Shown here: piece by piece, positions 9,256 through 18,999 of the stretch | Layout of the letters: each line of letters opens with the position of its first letter | Numbering within the stretch: position 1 is the first letter of the stretch | Assembly: GCA_017052515.1 (NCBI GenBank) | Contig: JAFHKR010000039.1 | Location: forward strand, 930,001-994,000 | Direction: 5' to 3' | From: Fictibacillus nanhaiensis | GTDB lineage: Bacteria; Bacillota; Bacilli; Bacillales; Fictibacillaceae | Length of the DNA stretch: 64,000 nt | Translations under genes and position numbers: made by a program | Notes under the pieces: model-generated | Database searches by the model: none | What the model saw: the letters and a program-made list of their open reading frames with translations, nothing else | What the model was told of the DNA's origin: nothing

Positions 9256-9696
9256 ATGGTTAAGTTATCGATGCCTGTCGGCTTATTGTTGGAAGCTGCT
9301 ATAGCAGGCGGTGTTTCTGGGGACCGGTTGCTAGAAGTGATCAAGACGAAAAATTACGAAGCACTTCGTCATGTTGGTAAAGAAGAGTCGAGCTGGACTT
9401 ATTTCTTCGAATTTGCAGAACAGAACTGGGAAACCGTTGTTTCTGCAATTACGACAGGCTACACCTTTAAGTTTATTACGATCAGAGGATTGTTGAACTT
9501 AATACAAACCAAATACAAGCTAAAAGAGAACGAAGACTTTTTAATGAATGAATCTGGAATTGACATGAATCTCTTAGATGAACAGCTGGATTTTCTTCGT
9601 TCTCGAATTCCTTCACAATGGGTATTCAAGAAACAAGAACAAACAAAGTACGGAGTTCAGGCTTTCTTAGCACAAACAACCTCAACTAATGTGTAG
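9256..9696 (+). CDS. Hypothetical protein
   Basis: A 146-residue soluble protein that I do not recognise. It has a good ribosome binding site (AGAGGAGAG) and codon use like its neighbours. The N-terminal half is mildly hydrophobic and glycine-rich (LLLEAAIAGGVSGDRLLEVI). The middle is aromatic (SSWTYFFEFAEQNWETVV), and the rest looks helical and charged, with no cysteine and no catalytic motif. It follows the TspO-like gene by 20 bases and shares its downstream terminator, so the two are probably co-transcribed. Confidence 0.6.
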   Translation: MVKLSMPVGLLLEAAIAGGVSGDRLLEVIKTKNYEALRHVGKEESSWTYFFEFAEQNWETVVSAITTGYTFKFITIRGLLNLIQTKYKLKENEDFLMNESGIDMNLLDEQLDFLRSRIPSQWVFKKQEQTKYGVQAFLAQTTSTNV

Positions 9697-9702
9697 ATAA
9701 CG

Positions 9703-9745
9703 AAAAAGCGCTTAAGCGGGAAATATCCTGCCTAAGCGCTTTTTT
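9703..9745. terminator. Bidirectional terminator between convergent genes
   Basis: AAAAAGCGCTTA pairs with TAAGCGCTTTTT, flanked by A and T runs that serve both the plus-strand orphan gene and the minus-strand flippase. Confidence 0.85.
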
Positions 9746-11072
9746 AATCTTGATAGTTATTTCTTGCACTCAACCATGTGTTGATTCCGATCGCTTTACA
9801 CACAGAGAAGTAATGAAGAAGCATCAATAGTACGGAACCCGCGTTCATTCCAATAATGATGCCATGCATACCTAAGGATGGCTGAGAACCTAACATGTAC
9901 ATAAGAACAAAAGATAATGTTGTTGACCACACCGATTGAACAAATGCAGTCGTTATTAAGCCAAGACCGATCAAATAAGCTTGAAGAGGGATTAAGAAAA
10001 AAGTAAACAAAAAACTTGGCCACAATAATTCTAAATACGTGGCGGCAGATTGTGAATGGAAGAACATTAAGGTAAGTTTATCTGAAAACATCAAGAAGAT
10101 AGCAACGGCTGGAAACCCATATAATGCTGTTATACCCATTACACGGATAAGTAGGTTTTTTAATTTTTCTACGTCTTTTTTAGCCGTAGCTTCTGAAACA
10201 GTAGGTATCAAGACAACCAATAAAGAGTGAGCAATAAAAGCAGGGAAGAATCCAATTGTGATTGCTACCCCTGCCAATAAACCAAACTCTTCTGTTGCTG
10301 CAACTCCTGAAAAGCCAGCAAGAGACAATGAATATTTAATCAAAAACGGCTGTATTGCGTTTGTTACAGCATGAAACAGTCGCAAGCCCGTAGTAGGAAT
10401 CGTTACGGCCATAAGACTTTTAGTTACTTCATTAGAAGAGAGATGTTCATTATTATGAGATTGCATTCTTTTGTATTGAATCAAATAGGCTGTAAATAAA
10501 TAGACAAAAACTACAAGTTCACTACCTACAAAAGTTGCTAAAGCTATAAGGATTGCCGTTTCGTTATCAAAAGAAAACAACTGATAAATGCCTGTCAATA
10601 GAATGAGCTGAGCCAATTTTCGAAACAAGTTTGAGAACGCCAGCTTACCCATCTGCTGTTTGCCCATAAAAAAACCTCTAGCTATTGATGTTAGCGAAAT
10701 CAGAGGAATTAATAGGACCATAAGCCATCTCACCAATGGGTGATAACTATTGAAAACAGGTATAAAAGGTAAAATCACTAAAGCAAGTACAACCATTGCG
10801 ACAGTCAACAAAATAGTCATCTTTGTAGCATGCTTCAGCATGCTATAGTGTTGTTTTTCTTCTTTCTCTGCAACGAATTTTGAGATGGAGATCGGTAATT
10901 CCAAACTCGCGATGATAATAATCAGGATGACAGTTGGAAAGATCGACATATAATGGCCGAGTCCTAATTCACCTAATTCTCTGGCTAAAACCATGTTCAC
11001 AATAAATTCTAAGCTTTCGCCGACTAATGCAGCAGCAGCAAGCAATAATACTCCTCTGAAAAATATATTCAT
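9744..11072 (-). CDS. ykvU: SpoVB/YkvU-type MOP-superfamily flippase
   Basis: The 442-residue product has about 12-14 membrane segments and belongs to the polysaccharide/lipid flippase branch of the MOP superfamily. The N-terminal FFRGVLLLAAAALVGESLEFIVNMVLAR and the ARGFFMGKQQM segment are typical of the SpoVB group. The length fits B. subtilis YkvU (about 445) better than SpoVB (about 518). YkvU is a mother-cell sporulation paralogue, so a role in spore envelope lipid-linked precursor export is inferred. ATG at 11072 is chosen as the start of the hydrophobic N-terminus; AAGGAG lies 13 bases upstream, a long spacing. Forty-three further upstream in-frame codons look non-genuine. Confidence 0.7.
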   Translation of the reverse strand: MNIFFRGVLLLAAAALVGESLEFIVNMVLARELGELGLGHYMSIFPTVILIIIIASLELPISISKFVAEKEEKQHYSMLKHATKMTILLTVAMVVLALVILPFIPVFNSYHPLVRWLMVLLIPLISLTSIARGFFMGKQQMGKLAFSNLFRKLAQLILLTGIYQLFSFDNETAILIALATFVGSELVVFVYLFTAYLIQYKRMQSHNNEHLSSNEVTKSLMAVTIPTTGLRLFHAVTNAIQPFLIKYSLSLAGFSGVAATEEFGLLAGVAITIGFFPAFIAHSLLVVLIPTVSEATAKKDVEKLKNLLIRVMGITALYGFPAVAIFLMFSDKLTLMFFHSQSAATYLELLWPSFLFTFFLIPLQAYLIGLGLITTAFVQSVWSTTLSFVLMYMLGSQPSLGMHGIIIGMNAGSVLLMLLHYFSVCKAIGINTWLSARNNYQD

Positions 11073-11201
11073 ACGATGAGTGCATCTCCTTGTACACGTT
11101 GTCCTTTTATTCATATGCAAAAAAAATGAAACAAGACCTCGAAGGACTTTAAACATTAAAAGGAGAAAGATTAGAATATAGCAAAACAAGGAGAGATTCA
11201 T

Positions 11202-12473
11202 GTGACATTACATACAGAACAAAATGCAATTCAAATTCTATCCATGTCAGAACAAGAAAAGATTATGGATCAGTGGCTTTATGAAAGGCTAGAGCATTTA
11301 TTGCCTTTGTTAATGAAGAAACATAACGTTGATATGTGGGTAACGATCGGCAAGGAATATAATGAAGACCCAATTGGGAGGACTTTCTTTCCTTCCGCGA
11401 TCGATAGCTCTAGGCGAATAACGATTTTTGCATTTGTTAAAGAAAACCACTCTGACAAAATTAGTCGGTATGTTATTTCTTCTAACAAAAATTTTGAACC
11501 TTTTTACTCATGCTATCCATTACAAGCTAATGAAGAATCTTTTGATGGATTGATGAGGTTAGTGGATAAATTCGACCCTGAATCGATAGCGGTTAATTCT
11601 TCTTTGCATTATGCTTTTTGTGATGGATTAATTCATTCTAATTATGAAAAACTAGTAAAAGTCTTAGGAACACAGCATGCTAAAAAACTAATTTCCTCTG
11701 AAAACATTGCGATCGATTGGCTTCAAACAAGAACAGAGTCTGAACTTGATTGGTATAAAACATTAGAGGGCATTACAAAAGAAATCGTAAGAAAAACCTT
11801 TACAAACGAACTTATCATTCCTCATAAAACCTCAACACAGGATGTGGTTGGATGGATTAGACAATACGTTAGAGACTTAGGGTTAAAAACATCTTTTTAT
11901 CCTACGGTTGATATACAAAGAAAAGGTGGATCTTCAGACAGGTTGGAAGGCGTTATACTTCCAGGAGATATCTTACATTTAGACTTTGGTATTGAATATT
12001 TGGGTCTTTCTACAGATACACAACAATTAGCTTATGTTCTTAAAGATGACGAAATAGAACCTCCTGCAGGGCTAAAAAACGCATTAAGTGAGGCGAACAA
12101 ATTTGAAGATTTTTTCTTTGAAGAAAGTAGAGAAGGAATGTCGGGGAATGAGGTTTTTTTAAGTGTACTAAAAAAAGCAAAACTAAATCATATCGACGCA
12201 ATGCTTTATTCACATCCGATCGGCTATCATTGCCATGGAGCAGGACCGATTATCGGACTATATGATAAACAAGAATATATTCCTGTTCTGGGAGAGTTAA
12301 GGATGGAGAATAACACGTGCTATGCACTAGAATTTAACATTAGACATTTCATCCCTGAATGGAACAAAGCTGTTCCGATCTATCTAGAAGAGACGGTTTG
12401 TTTTAAAGAAGGTAAGATGCAATTTTTAACAGGCCGACAAACAGAATTTTATCTAATCGAGCCTAAGAGGTAA
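11202..12473 (+). CDS. M24 family metallopeptidase (Xaa-Pro aminopeptidase-like)
   Basis: The 423-residue product has a C-terminal pita-bread domain with the expected metal ligands: two aspartates in LHLDFG...STDTQQ, a histidine in SHPIGYHCHG, a glutamate in ALEFN and a final glutamate in EETVCF. The N-terminal 180 residues are a creatinase-like domain. It should be a dinuclear-metal peptidase or relative; the substrate is unknown. The start is GTG at 11202, eight bases behind AAGGAG; an overlapping ATG at 11201 would stop immediately. It diverges from the flippase gene, with a gap of about 130 bases between the start codons. Confidence 0.75.
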   Translation: MTLHTEQNAIQILSMSEQEKIMDQWLYERLEHLLPLLMKKHNVDMWVTIGKEYNEDPIGRTFFPSAIDSSRRITIFAFVKENHSDKISRYVISSNKNFEPFYSCYPLQANEESFDGLMRLVDKFDPESIAVNSSLHYAFCDGLIHSNYEKLVKVLGTQHAKKLISSENIAIDWLQTRTESELDWYKTLEGITKEIVRKTFTNELIIPHKTSTQDVVGWIRQYVRDLGLKTSFYPTVDIQRKGGSSDRLEGVILPGDILHLDFGIEYLGLSTDTQQLAYVLKDDEIEPPAGLKNALSEANKFEDFFFEESREGMSGNEVFLSVLKKAKLNHIDAMLYSHPIGYHCHGAGPIIGLYDKQEYIPVLGELRMENNTCYALEFNIRHFIPEWNKAVPIYLEETVCFKEGKMQFLTGRQTEFYLIEPKR

Positions 12474-12483
12474 TAAAATACAT

Positions 12484-12512
12484 TTGAAATATCTATTCAC
12501 CTCTAGTACAAT
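12484..12512 (+). promoter_or_regulatory. Sigma-A promoter of the GNAT-like gene
   Basis: TTGAAA and TACAAT are separated by exactly 17 bases, 46 bases before the start codon. Confidence 0.6.
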
Positions 12513-12558
12513 GAGAAACTGTGTGTTTCAGCTTGTTGTAAGGGAGAGATTAGATTAA

Positions 12559-13056
12559 ATGCTATTGCTTGGACAAGAGCAAGATAAAGAAACAAAACTT
12601 GATCGCAACGAACTCGAGTTTCAATTATTACGTATGCAAAACGATATGAAGCAAATTGCTAAAAGTTATGATGTGATCGGTGTTGATCAAACAAAAGACG
12701 ATAACCTTGTGATCGTATATAAATCTGAACAACTGGATCAATGTAAAATAATGATCAATGATTGTGAATCAAGATATGATGGCTGGGATTTTTCAATTGA
12801 TGCCGTTTATGAAGATGAAAACACCCTTCATATTGGTGATATTAAAGGACCTGCTAATAAAGGGTACGGCTCAATCTGTATGCATTATTTAAAAGAAACG
12901 GCTTCGGATAAAAACATCCCAACGATAAAAGGTGATATAGCAAAGAGAGACTGGGGACATGTAGATCGACTCATTCACTTTTATGAAAAGCATAATTTTG
13001 CTATTGAACTTGATACGGAAAATAAATGCGGAAAAATTGAATGGAACGATTTTTAA
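12559..13056 (+). CDS. GNAT-like acetyltransferase-fold protein
   Basis: The 165-residue protein has a helical, charged N-terminus (residues 1-40) and a C-terminal half that reads like a GNAT acetyl-CoA site. NKGYGSICMHYLKE stands in for the family's Q/RxxGxG/A loop and helix, and HFYEKHNFAIE matches the usual C-terminal FYEKxGF strand-helix. The first arginine/glutamine of the loop is replaced by asparagine, so activity is uncertain. The acceptor substrate is unknown. It is transcribed alone, from its own promoter to its own terminator. Confidence 0.6.
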   Translation: MLLLGQEQDKETKLDRNELEFQLLRMQNDMKQIAKSYDVIGVDQTKDDNLVIVYKSEQLDQCKIMINDCESRYDGWDFSIDAVYEDENTLHIGDIKGPANKGYGSICMHYLKETASDKNIPTIKGDIAKRDWGHVDRLIHFYEKHNFAIELDTENKCGKIEWNDF

Positions 13057-13058
13057 GG

Positions 13059-13096
13059 AAAAGACGTGTATCGTAGTGAACACACGTCTTTTTTTT
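13059..13096 (+). terminator. Intrinsic terminator of the GNAT-like gene
   Basis: AAAAGACGTGT pairs with ACACGTCTTTT and continues into T residues. Confidence 0.9.
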
Positions 13097-13148
13097 GTGC
13101 TTCTTTATCCAACAACATGAGAAAAATAAGAACTTAAGTATTTAAACC

Positions 13149-13197
13149 TTGACTTGTTTTGTAACCTGATTTACGATATTAATCGTAATCATTACGA
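13149..13197 (+). promoter_or_regulatory. Zur-controlled promoter of zagA
   Basis: TTGACT and TACGAT (17-base spacing, 13149-13177) form the promoter. Immediately downstream, TCGTAATCATTACGA (13183-13197) is a perfect dyad matching the known Zur box. A further TTACGA half-site at 13172-13176 partners with the left half of that box, giving three alternating half-sites across the -10 and start region. Zinc-loaded Zur bound here should block transcription. Confidence 0.85.
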
Positions 13198-13218
13198 TTT
13201 AAAAGGAGTTTTTAATAC

Positions 13219-14424
13219 ATGTTACATACATTGACAAAACGAGTACCAGTAACCGTGTTGAGTGGATTTTTAGGAGCAGGTAAAACCACATTAATGAATC
13301 ATGTCTTATCAAATCGAGATGGTTTAAAGGTTGCTGTAATCGTTAATGACATGAGTGAGATCAATATTGATGCTGCATTAATAAAAAATGAGACGCAGTT
13401 ATCTAGAACAGAAGAAAAGCTCGTTGAAATGACAAATGGCTGTATTTGCTGCACCCTAAGAGAGGATCTATTGATAGAAGTAGAAAGAATCGTAAAAAAC
13501 GGTGACATTGATTATATTCTCATAGAATCAACGGGCATAAGTGAGCCGATTCCAGTTGCACAAACTTTCACTTATTTGGATGAAGAATCAGGTGTTGATC
13601 TTGCTTCGTTATGCAAGTTGGATACGATGGTAACAGTAGTTGATGGAAATCGATTTTGGAACGATTTTGCATCTGGAGAAAGCTTATTAGATCGACAAGC
13701 AGCATTAGATGAGACCGATACGAGAGAAGTAGTAGACCTGATCATTGATCAGATAGAATTTTGTGATGTTTTAGTTTTAAATAAGTGTGATTTATTGGAG
13801 AAAGAGGACCGAGAAGAACTCAAAAGAGTATTGAAAAAATTACAACCACAAGCAAAACTGATTGAAACAGAATTCGGTAAAATAGATCCAAAGGATATTC
13901 TCTCTACAGGTCTTTTTGATTTTGAGAAGGCCAGTGAATCTGCAGGATGGATGAAAGAGCTTGAAACAGAACACATTCCAGAAACAGATGAATACGGAAT
14001 CTCTTCTTTTGTATATAGAAAGAAAAGACCTTTTCACCCAGCAAGACTTTTTAGTTTTTTAGAGAATTGGCCAGCTGAAATTGTTCGAGCAAAAGGATTT
14101 ATTTGGGTAGCCTCTCGAAACGATTGGGCAATTTTGTTAAGTCAAGCAGGTACGAGTATTATCTTCCAGCCAGCAGGTCAATGGGTGGCAGCTCTTCCAA
14201 AAGAAGAACAAGAAGAAATGGTAGAAGAAGAAAGAAGTCATAATCCAAACTGGGATGAAGAATATGGTGATCGAATTACTGAACTAGTGTTCATAGGAAT
14301 TGATTACAACAAAGAACAACTGATAGAACAGTTAGATCATTGCTTATTAACCGACTCTGAAATGAATAATGAAGATTGGGGTAAGTTTGAAGACCCGTTA
14401 CCTCGATTCCCTGAAAGTGAATAA
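13219..14424 (+). CDS. zagA: COG0523 GTPase zinc metallochaperone (ZagA/YciC)
   Basis: The 401-residue G3E-family GTPase has Walker [14 protein letters not shown] near residue 17, the metal-binding motif GCICC near residue 74, ESTGISEP as switch region and NKCD for guanine recognition. The C-terminal CobW domain is present, ending in acidic residues. Length and motifs match B. subtilis ZagA (YciC, about 397), which delivers zinc to proteins such as folate-synthesis enzymes under zinc limitation. The Zur box at the promoter supports the zinc assignment over cobalt or nickel. It is monocistronic. Confidence 0.9.
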   Translation: MLHTLTKRVPVTVLSGFLGAGKTTLMNHVLSNRDGLKVAVIVNDMSEINIDAALIKNETQLSRTEEKLVEMTNGCICCTLREDLLIEVERIVKNGDIDYILIESTGISEPIPVAQTFTYLDEESGVDLASLCKLDTMVTVVDGNRFWNDFASGESLLDRQAALDETDTREVVDLIIDQIEFCDVLVLNKCDLLEKEDREELKRVLKKLQPQAKLIETEFGKIDPKDILSTGLFDFEKASESAGWMKELETEHIPETDEYGISSFVYRKKRPFHPARLFSFLENWPAEIVRAKGFIWVASRNDWAILLSQAGTSIIFQPAGQWVAALPKEEQEEMVEEERSHNPNWDEEYGDRITELVFIGIDYNKEQLIEQLDHCLLTDSEMNNEDWGKFEDPLPRFPESE

Positions 14425-14431
14425 TTTTTAC

Positions 14432-14460
14432 AAACGAATCCATTTTGGGTTCGTTTTTAT
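14432..14460 (+). terminator. Intrinsic terminator of zagA
   Basis: AAACGAATCC pairs with GGGTTCGTTT (one G-T wobble) and is followed by T residues. Confidence 0.8.
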
Positions 14461-14540
14461 TTTGCTAAAAACTCTCTAAATGATTAGCTAAGTATTAGCA
14501 TAGCACTCTCCATAACTTTACATATTGACTAGAAGTTTTA

Positions 14541-14567
14541 GTTTAAAGTTGTTAAAAAAATGGGTAG
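14541..14567 (+). promoter_or_regulatory. Candidate sigma-B promoter of the HEPN-like/CBS gene
   Basis: GTTTAA and GGGTAG are separated by 15 bases, close to the sigma-B consensus (GTTTAA, 12-15 bases, GGGTAT). It lies 34 bases before the start codon. A second GGGTAG at 14573 is probably coincidental. Confidence 0.5.
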
Positions 14568-14600
14568 TAAAAGGGTAGTGGAAGAGAGAAGGAGAGATCG

Positions 14601-15344
14601 ATGATGACCGTCACTCATATAAAATCTAATACAGAAAATAGCCTTTCTGAACGTTTTGAAATTGCTTTTAATCAGATTCACAAATGCTTAATCGACAAAG
14701 TAAAAGATACGAAAGATGATCGGTTTAAAAATCTAGTGGAAACAGGAATGAAAAAGCATTCTCTAATTCGATCTTTTTATAATGAGCTCGGTCAGTTTGC
14801 GAAACTTAGAAATGCTATTGTACATGAAAAAGTTGATCATGATTTTTACATCGCTGAACCTCATCTAGAGATCGTTGAGAGAATAGAAAAAATAGCGGGT
14901 TATTTCATGAAACCTGAAACAGCGCTTAACATTGCAACTAAAAAGGTACATCATTTTAAAGAGAGTGACCGTTTGGAAGATGTTTTAAGCTGTATTCGAA
15001 AAACCTCGTATTCACGCTTTCCAATTTACAACGACAAAGGAGAATACCTTTGGCTCTTAACGGCTACATACTTATTGAACTGGTTAACTGACAGGCTTGC
15101 TGATCAGGTGATCGACCTGAACAATGCAAGAATTTCGGATATTGCAGATCGTGAACAAAAACAATTGGTTGCCTTTATTTCTAAAACTTCAAGTATTTTT
15201 AAAGCAGAAGAAATTTTCGAAAACATTCATAAAGAAGGAAAAAAGCTTGAGGCGATCATCATCACATTAAATGGAAGTGAGAACGAGAAACCTTTAGGGA
15301 TATTTACTTCCTATGATCTGATAGAGATTGATTTAGATGACTAA
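14601..15344 (+). CDS. HEPN-like domain fused to a CBS pair
   Basis: The 247-residue product has an all-helical N-terminal region (about residues 10-102) containing RNAIVH (residues 70-75). This fits the Rx4-6H signature with a polar residue after R that marks HEPN RNase domains. A CBS pair follows (about 105-245; YSRFPIYND and a C-terminal PLGIFTSYDL). CBS pairs usually bind adenine nucleotides, so a nucleotide-gated RNA-cleaving or RNA-binding protein is possible. That is inference: HEPN assignment rests on one short motif and helical character. ATG at 14601 or 14604 follows AAGGAG. The gene has a candidate sigma-B promoter and its own terminator, and sits before the sigma-B-type formate dehydrogenase operon. 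Confidence 0.6.
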   Translation: MMTVTHIKSNTENSLSERFEIAFNQIHKCLIDKVKDTKDDRFKNLVETGMKKHSLIRSFYNELGQFAKLRNAIVHEKVDHDFYIAEPHLEIVERIEKIAGYFMKPETALNIATKKVHHFKESDRLEDVLSCIRKTSYSRFPIYNDKGEYLWLLTATYLLNWLTDRLADQVIDLNNARISDIADREQKQLVAFISKTSSIFKAEEIFENIHKEGKKLEAIIITLNGSENEKPLGIFTSYDLIEIDLDD

Positions 15345-15371
15345 AAAGGCACTCGCGGAGAGTGTCTTTTT
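15343..15371 (+). terminator. Intrinsic terminator of the HEPN-like/CBS gene
   Basis: AAAAAGGCACTC pairs with GAGTGTCTTTTT (one G-T wobble) and overlaps the stop codon. Confidence 0.85.
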
Positions 15372-15400
15372 GTTTGTAAACAAATGAATAAATAACATTA

Positions 15401-15426
15401 GTTTAAGGAAATAACGATTAGGGAAA
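15401..15426 (+). promoter_or_regulatory. Sigma-B promoter of the formate dehydrogenase operon
   Basis: GTTTAA and GGGAAA are separated by 14 bases, a close match to the general-stress sigma-B consensus. The orthologous B. subtilis yjgC-yjgD operon is known to belong to the sigma-B regulon, which supports the call. Confidence 0.75.
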
Positions 15427-15484
15427 CGGATGTTTGAGATGTCAGAATATTTTGTATGTAACCTTTAGGAAAGGGTGTTATCAT

Positions 15485-18439
15485 TTGGAAGATTTTACGG
15501 TAAAAATAAACGGAACAGAAAGAAAAGCTACTCAAGGAGAAACGGTATTAAATATGTTAGATGGTTCACCAGATCAAGTTCCCCATGTTTGTTATCATCC
15601 AAGCCTAGGACCGATTGAAACATGTGATACGTGTATCGTTAAAGTGAATGGAGAATTTGTAAGAGCATGTTCTACCAAGGTTCGTAACGGAGATAACATT
15701 GATACAAATTCTGATGAGGTACGTGAAGCTCAAGTCATCGGAATGGATCGAATTCTTTTTAATCATGAGTTGTATTGTACGGTTTGTGATTATAACAATG
15801 GCGGCTGTGAGGTACATAACACAGTAAAAGAAATGAAAATCAATCATCAGAGCATTCCTTTTGAACACAAACCATATGAAGTCGATGATTCTAACCCCTT
15901 TTATAGATATGATCCTGATCAATGTATATTATGTGGACGATGTGTGGAAGCATGTCAAGATGTCCAAGTTACAGAGACCCTTACAATTGATTGGGAAAGA
16001 GAAAGACCAAGAGTAATTTGGGACAAAGATGTACCAATCAATGAATCCTCTTGTGTATCTTGTGGGCACTGTTCTACAGTTTGTCCTTGCAACGCCATGA
16101 TGGAAAAAGGAATGGAAGGCGAAGCAGGATACATGACTGGGATCAATCGCGAAACACTCCGCCCGATGATCGAGATCACGAAAGGTGTTGAGACGGGATA
16201 CGGCTCCATACTTGCTATATCAGATATGGAAGCCGCGATGAGAGAACAACGAATTAAAAAAACAAAGACCGTGTGCACTTACTGCGGTGTGGGTTGTAGT
16301 TTTGATGTCTGGACAAAGGGCAGAGAAATCTTAAAAGTAGATCCGCAGATTGAAGCACCTGCAAACGGGATTTCAACATGCATTAAAGGTAAATTCGGTT
16401 GGGACTTTGTGAACAGTGAGGAACGGTTAACGAAACCTCTGATTCGTGAAGGAGATGTATTTAGAGAAGCTTCTTGGGACGAAGCATATAACTTAATTGC
16501 TTCAAAATTTACTGAGATCAAGGATAAGCATGGCGCTCAAGCGCTCACGTTTATCAGCTCATCTAAGTGCACGAATGAAGAATCTTATCTGATGCAAAAA
16601 TTAGCACGTGGTGTTATTGGAACAAATAATATAGATAATTGTTCGCGTTATTGTCAAACTCCAGCCACGATGGGGTTGTTTCGTACTGTAGGACATGGTG
16701 GTGATTCTGGATCTATCAAGGATATTGAAAAATCAGAGCTGGTAATCGTGATCGGCTCAAACACATCAGAATCTCATCCTGTCTTAGCAACACGTGTTAA
16801 GCGATCACATAAGCTTCACAACCAAAAATTAATCGTCGCGGACCTTCGAAAACATGAGATGGCTGAACGAGCTGATCTATTTATTCAACCCCGGGCAGGC
16901 TCTGATCTCGTTTGGCTGTCTGCAGTAACGAAGTATATTCTAGATGAAGGATTAGCGGATCATGATTTTTTACAAAAGCATGTGAACGGGTTAGATGTTT
17001 TTACAGAAAACCTTGAAACCTTCACTTTAGAGTATGCAGAAAAAGTAACAGGACTATCACAAGAAACACTGATCCATTTAGCAAAAACCATTTCACAATC
17101 AAAAAGTGTTTGTGTTCTCTGGGCAATGGGTGTTACTCAGCACATGGGGGGAAGTGACACGAGTACGGCCATATCCAATCTACTTTTAGTGACAGGCAAC
17201 TATGGACGGGAAGGTGTAGGTTCTTACCCATTACGTGGACATAATAATGTACAGGGAGCAAGTGACTTTGGTAGCATGCCGGATCGATTACCATCGTATG
17301 AAAAAGTTTCAGACATCAAGGTAAGACAAAAGTATGAAAATGCTTGGGGTGTTAAGCTACCAGAAGAACCTGGTCTTAACAATCATGAAATGGTTCAAGG
17401 TATTCATGATGGCCATGTTAAAGCGATGTATTTAAAAGGAGAAGACATGGGAATCGTTGACTCAAACATAAACCATGTTCATGCCGCTTATGAAAAACTA
17501 GACTTTTTTGTCGTACAAGATCTTTTCCTTACAAGAACGGCTCAGTTTGCTAACGTTGTTTTACCAGCAAGTCCAAGTCTCGAAAAAGAAGGAACTTTCA
17601 CAAACACGGAGAGAAGAATACAAAGGTTATATCAGGTATTAGAACCATTAGGAGATTCTAAACCAGATTGGGAGATAATCCGTGATATCGCGAATCGACT
17701 TGGAGCTGGATGGGATTACAAACATCCGAGTGACATAATGGAAGAAGCAGCACAACTAGCGCCACTATTTGCCGGAGTATCCTATGAACGGTTAGAAGGG
17801 TACAAAAGTCTACAGTGGCCAGTGGCTGAAGACGGAACAGATACTCCAATCCTTTTTAAAGATGGATTTCCTTTTGACGATAAGAAAGCGCGGCTATTTC
17901 CAGTAAACTGGACAGAGCCTGTAGAATTTGGAGAAGAATACGATATTCATGTTAACAACGGAAGACTATTAGAACATTTTCACGAGGGAAACATGACGTA
18001 TCAATCAGAAGGGATTACATCTAAAACACCTAACACTTTTCTTGAGATATCTCCTGAACTAGCTGAAGAACGAGGAATAAAGGATGGGACACTAGTAAGA
18101 TTATCTTCACCTTATGGAAATGTAAAAGTTCATTGTTTAGTAACGGACCGTGTAAAAGGTAAAGAAGTCTACCTCCCTATGAACGATAGCGGAGAAGCAG
18201 CTATAAATCTACTTACAAGCAGCTATTCAGACAAAGATACAGATACACCTGCATACAAAGAGACACGTGCTAAGCTTGAGATTTTGATGGAGGATGGTGT
18301 GAATCCATTACCTAGAACAAACTTCAGGTACGGCAATCCACAACCTCAAATAGGAGTTCAAGTAGAAAAGAAGTGGGCAAGAGAAGATTATATCTTTCCA
18401 GGTGATGCTGTGAAAAAGGGGCGGAATCAACATGGCTAA
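15485..18439 (+). CDS. yjgC: Formate dehydrogenase alpha subunit (YjgC/FdhF type)
   Basis: The 984-residue molybdenum enzyme oxidises formate to CO2. It carries an N-terminal 2Fe-2S ferredoxin-like region ([15 protein letters not shown]), a second cysteine group ([14 protein letters not shown]), two 4Fe-4S motifs ([11 protein letters not shown] and [13 protein letters not shown]), and a molybdopterin domain with its own cluster ([11 protein letters not shown]). The catalytic residue is a cysteine in [10 protein letters not shown], not selenocysteine. TTG at 15485 behind AAAGGGTG is chosen because it restores the family length (about 985) and N-terminus; the longer frame to 15434 has no ribosome binding site. 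It overlaps yjgD by eight bases. No dedicated electron-acceptor subunit or FdhD is nearby. Confidence 0.9.
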   Translation: MEDFTVKINGTERKATQGETVLNMLDGSPDQVPHVCYHPSLGPIETCDTCIVKVNGEFVRACSTKVRNGDNIDTNSDEVREAQVIGMDRILFNHELYCTVCDYNNGGCEVHNTVKEMKINHQSIPFEHKPYEVDDSNPFYRYDPDQCILCGRCVEACQDVQVTETLTIDWERERPRVIWDKDVPINESSCVSCGHCSTVCPCNAMMEKGMEGEAGYMTGINRETLRPMIEITKGVETGYGSILAISDMEAAMREQRIKKTKTVCTYCGVGCSFDVWTKGREILKVDPQIEAPANGISTCIKGKFGWDFVNSEERLTKPLIREGDVFREASWDEAYNLIASKFTEIKDKHGAQALTFISSSKCTNEESYLMQKLARGVIGTNNIDNCSRYCQTPATMGLFRTVGHGGDSGSIKDIEKSELVIVIGSNTSESHPVLATRVKRSHKLHNQKLIVADLRKHEMAERADLFIQPRAGSDLVWLSAVTKYILDEGLADHDFLQKHVNGLDVFTENLETFTLEYAEKVTGLSQETLIHLAKTISQSKSVCVLWAMGVTQHMGGSDTSTAISNLLLVTGNYGREGVGSYPLRGHNNVQGASDFGSMPDRLPSYEKVSDIKVRQKYENAWGVKLPEEPGLNNHEMVQGIHDGHVKAMYLKGEDMGIVDSNINHVHAAYEKLDFFVVQDLFLTRTAQFANVVLPASPSLEKEGTFTNTERRIQRLYQVLEPLGDSKPDWEIIRDIANRLGAGWDYKHPSDIMEEAAQLAPLFAGVSYERLEGYKSLQWPVAEDGTDTPILFKDGFPFDDKKARLFPVNWTEPVEFGEEYDIHVNNGRLLEHFHEGNMTYQSEGITSKTPNTFLEISPELAEERGIKDGTLVRLSSPYGNVKVHCLVTDRVKGKEVYLPMNDSGEAAINLLTSSYSDKDTDTPAYKETRAKLEILMEDGVNPLPRTNFRYGNPQPQIGVQVEKKWAREDYIFPGDAVKKGRNQHG

Positions 18440-18977
18440 GGCGATTAAAAACGTTCAAAAACAAACGATTTCAGCAGAAGAAAAACGATCTAATGACCTA
18501 AGAGAGGTAGAAGATGCACTTATTCAGAATAAGTCGGCGATCTTACAAACACTCGAAATCTTAAACCATATGAACGAAAAAGGGATTCTACCTCTATTGA
18601 ATGGATTGTTCGGACAAGGGGATAAGGTAATGGATATTGCTGTGAAAGCGATGGACAAACCTGATAACACCAACACATTAAAAAATCTACTCTTGCTCCT
18701 AGGAACACTTGGAATGATCAACGTGAAGCAACTTGAACCATTTTTACTAAAAATAGATGCAGGGATCGCCAGAGTAGCTGAACATAAAGATACAGATGAA
18801 AAAACGAGTTACTTTGATATCGTCCGTTCGTTAAAAGATCCAGAGATCAATAAAGCCGTTACCATACTGATGCAGTTCCTAAAAGGCATGGGCCAAGAAA
18901 CAGAACACTATGAAAAGACGACAGGAGACTCACCTAGAGACCGCGTAAAACAGAGCAAGGAAAAAACATTAGAGTAA
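18432..18977 (+). CDS. yjgD: DUF1641 protein, formate dehydrogenase partner (YjgD)
   Basis: The 181-residue product matches the DUF1641 family: a helical core with [33 protein letters not shown] (quoted in part; residues about 43-76) and a charged tail. YjgD/YrhD proteins always accompany this type of formate dehydrogenase and are thought to be an accessory or redox-coupling subunit; their function is not proven. The start lies inside the end of yjgC, so translation is coupled. Twenty-two bases separate it from the OFA antiporter pseudogene. Confidence 0.85.
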   Translation: MAKAIKNVQKQTISAEEKRSNDLREVEDALIQNKSAILQTLEILNHMNEKGILPLLNGLFGQGDKVMDIAVKAMDKPDNTNTLKNLLLLLGTLGMINVKQLEPFLLKIDAGIARVAEHKDTDEKTSYFDIVRSLKDPEINKAVTILMQFLKGMGQETEHYEKTTGDSPRDRVKQSKEKTLE

Positions 18978-18999
18978 TAAAAGTAGAGGAGTAAACAGG

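Noticed and set aside
16620-16680. Possible selenocysteine codon in formate dehydrogenase
   Set aside because: The active-site position in [10 protein letters not shown] is an ordinary cysteine codon, and no in-frame TGA exists.
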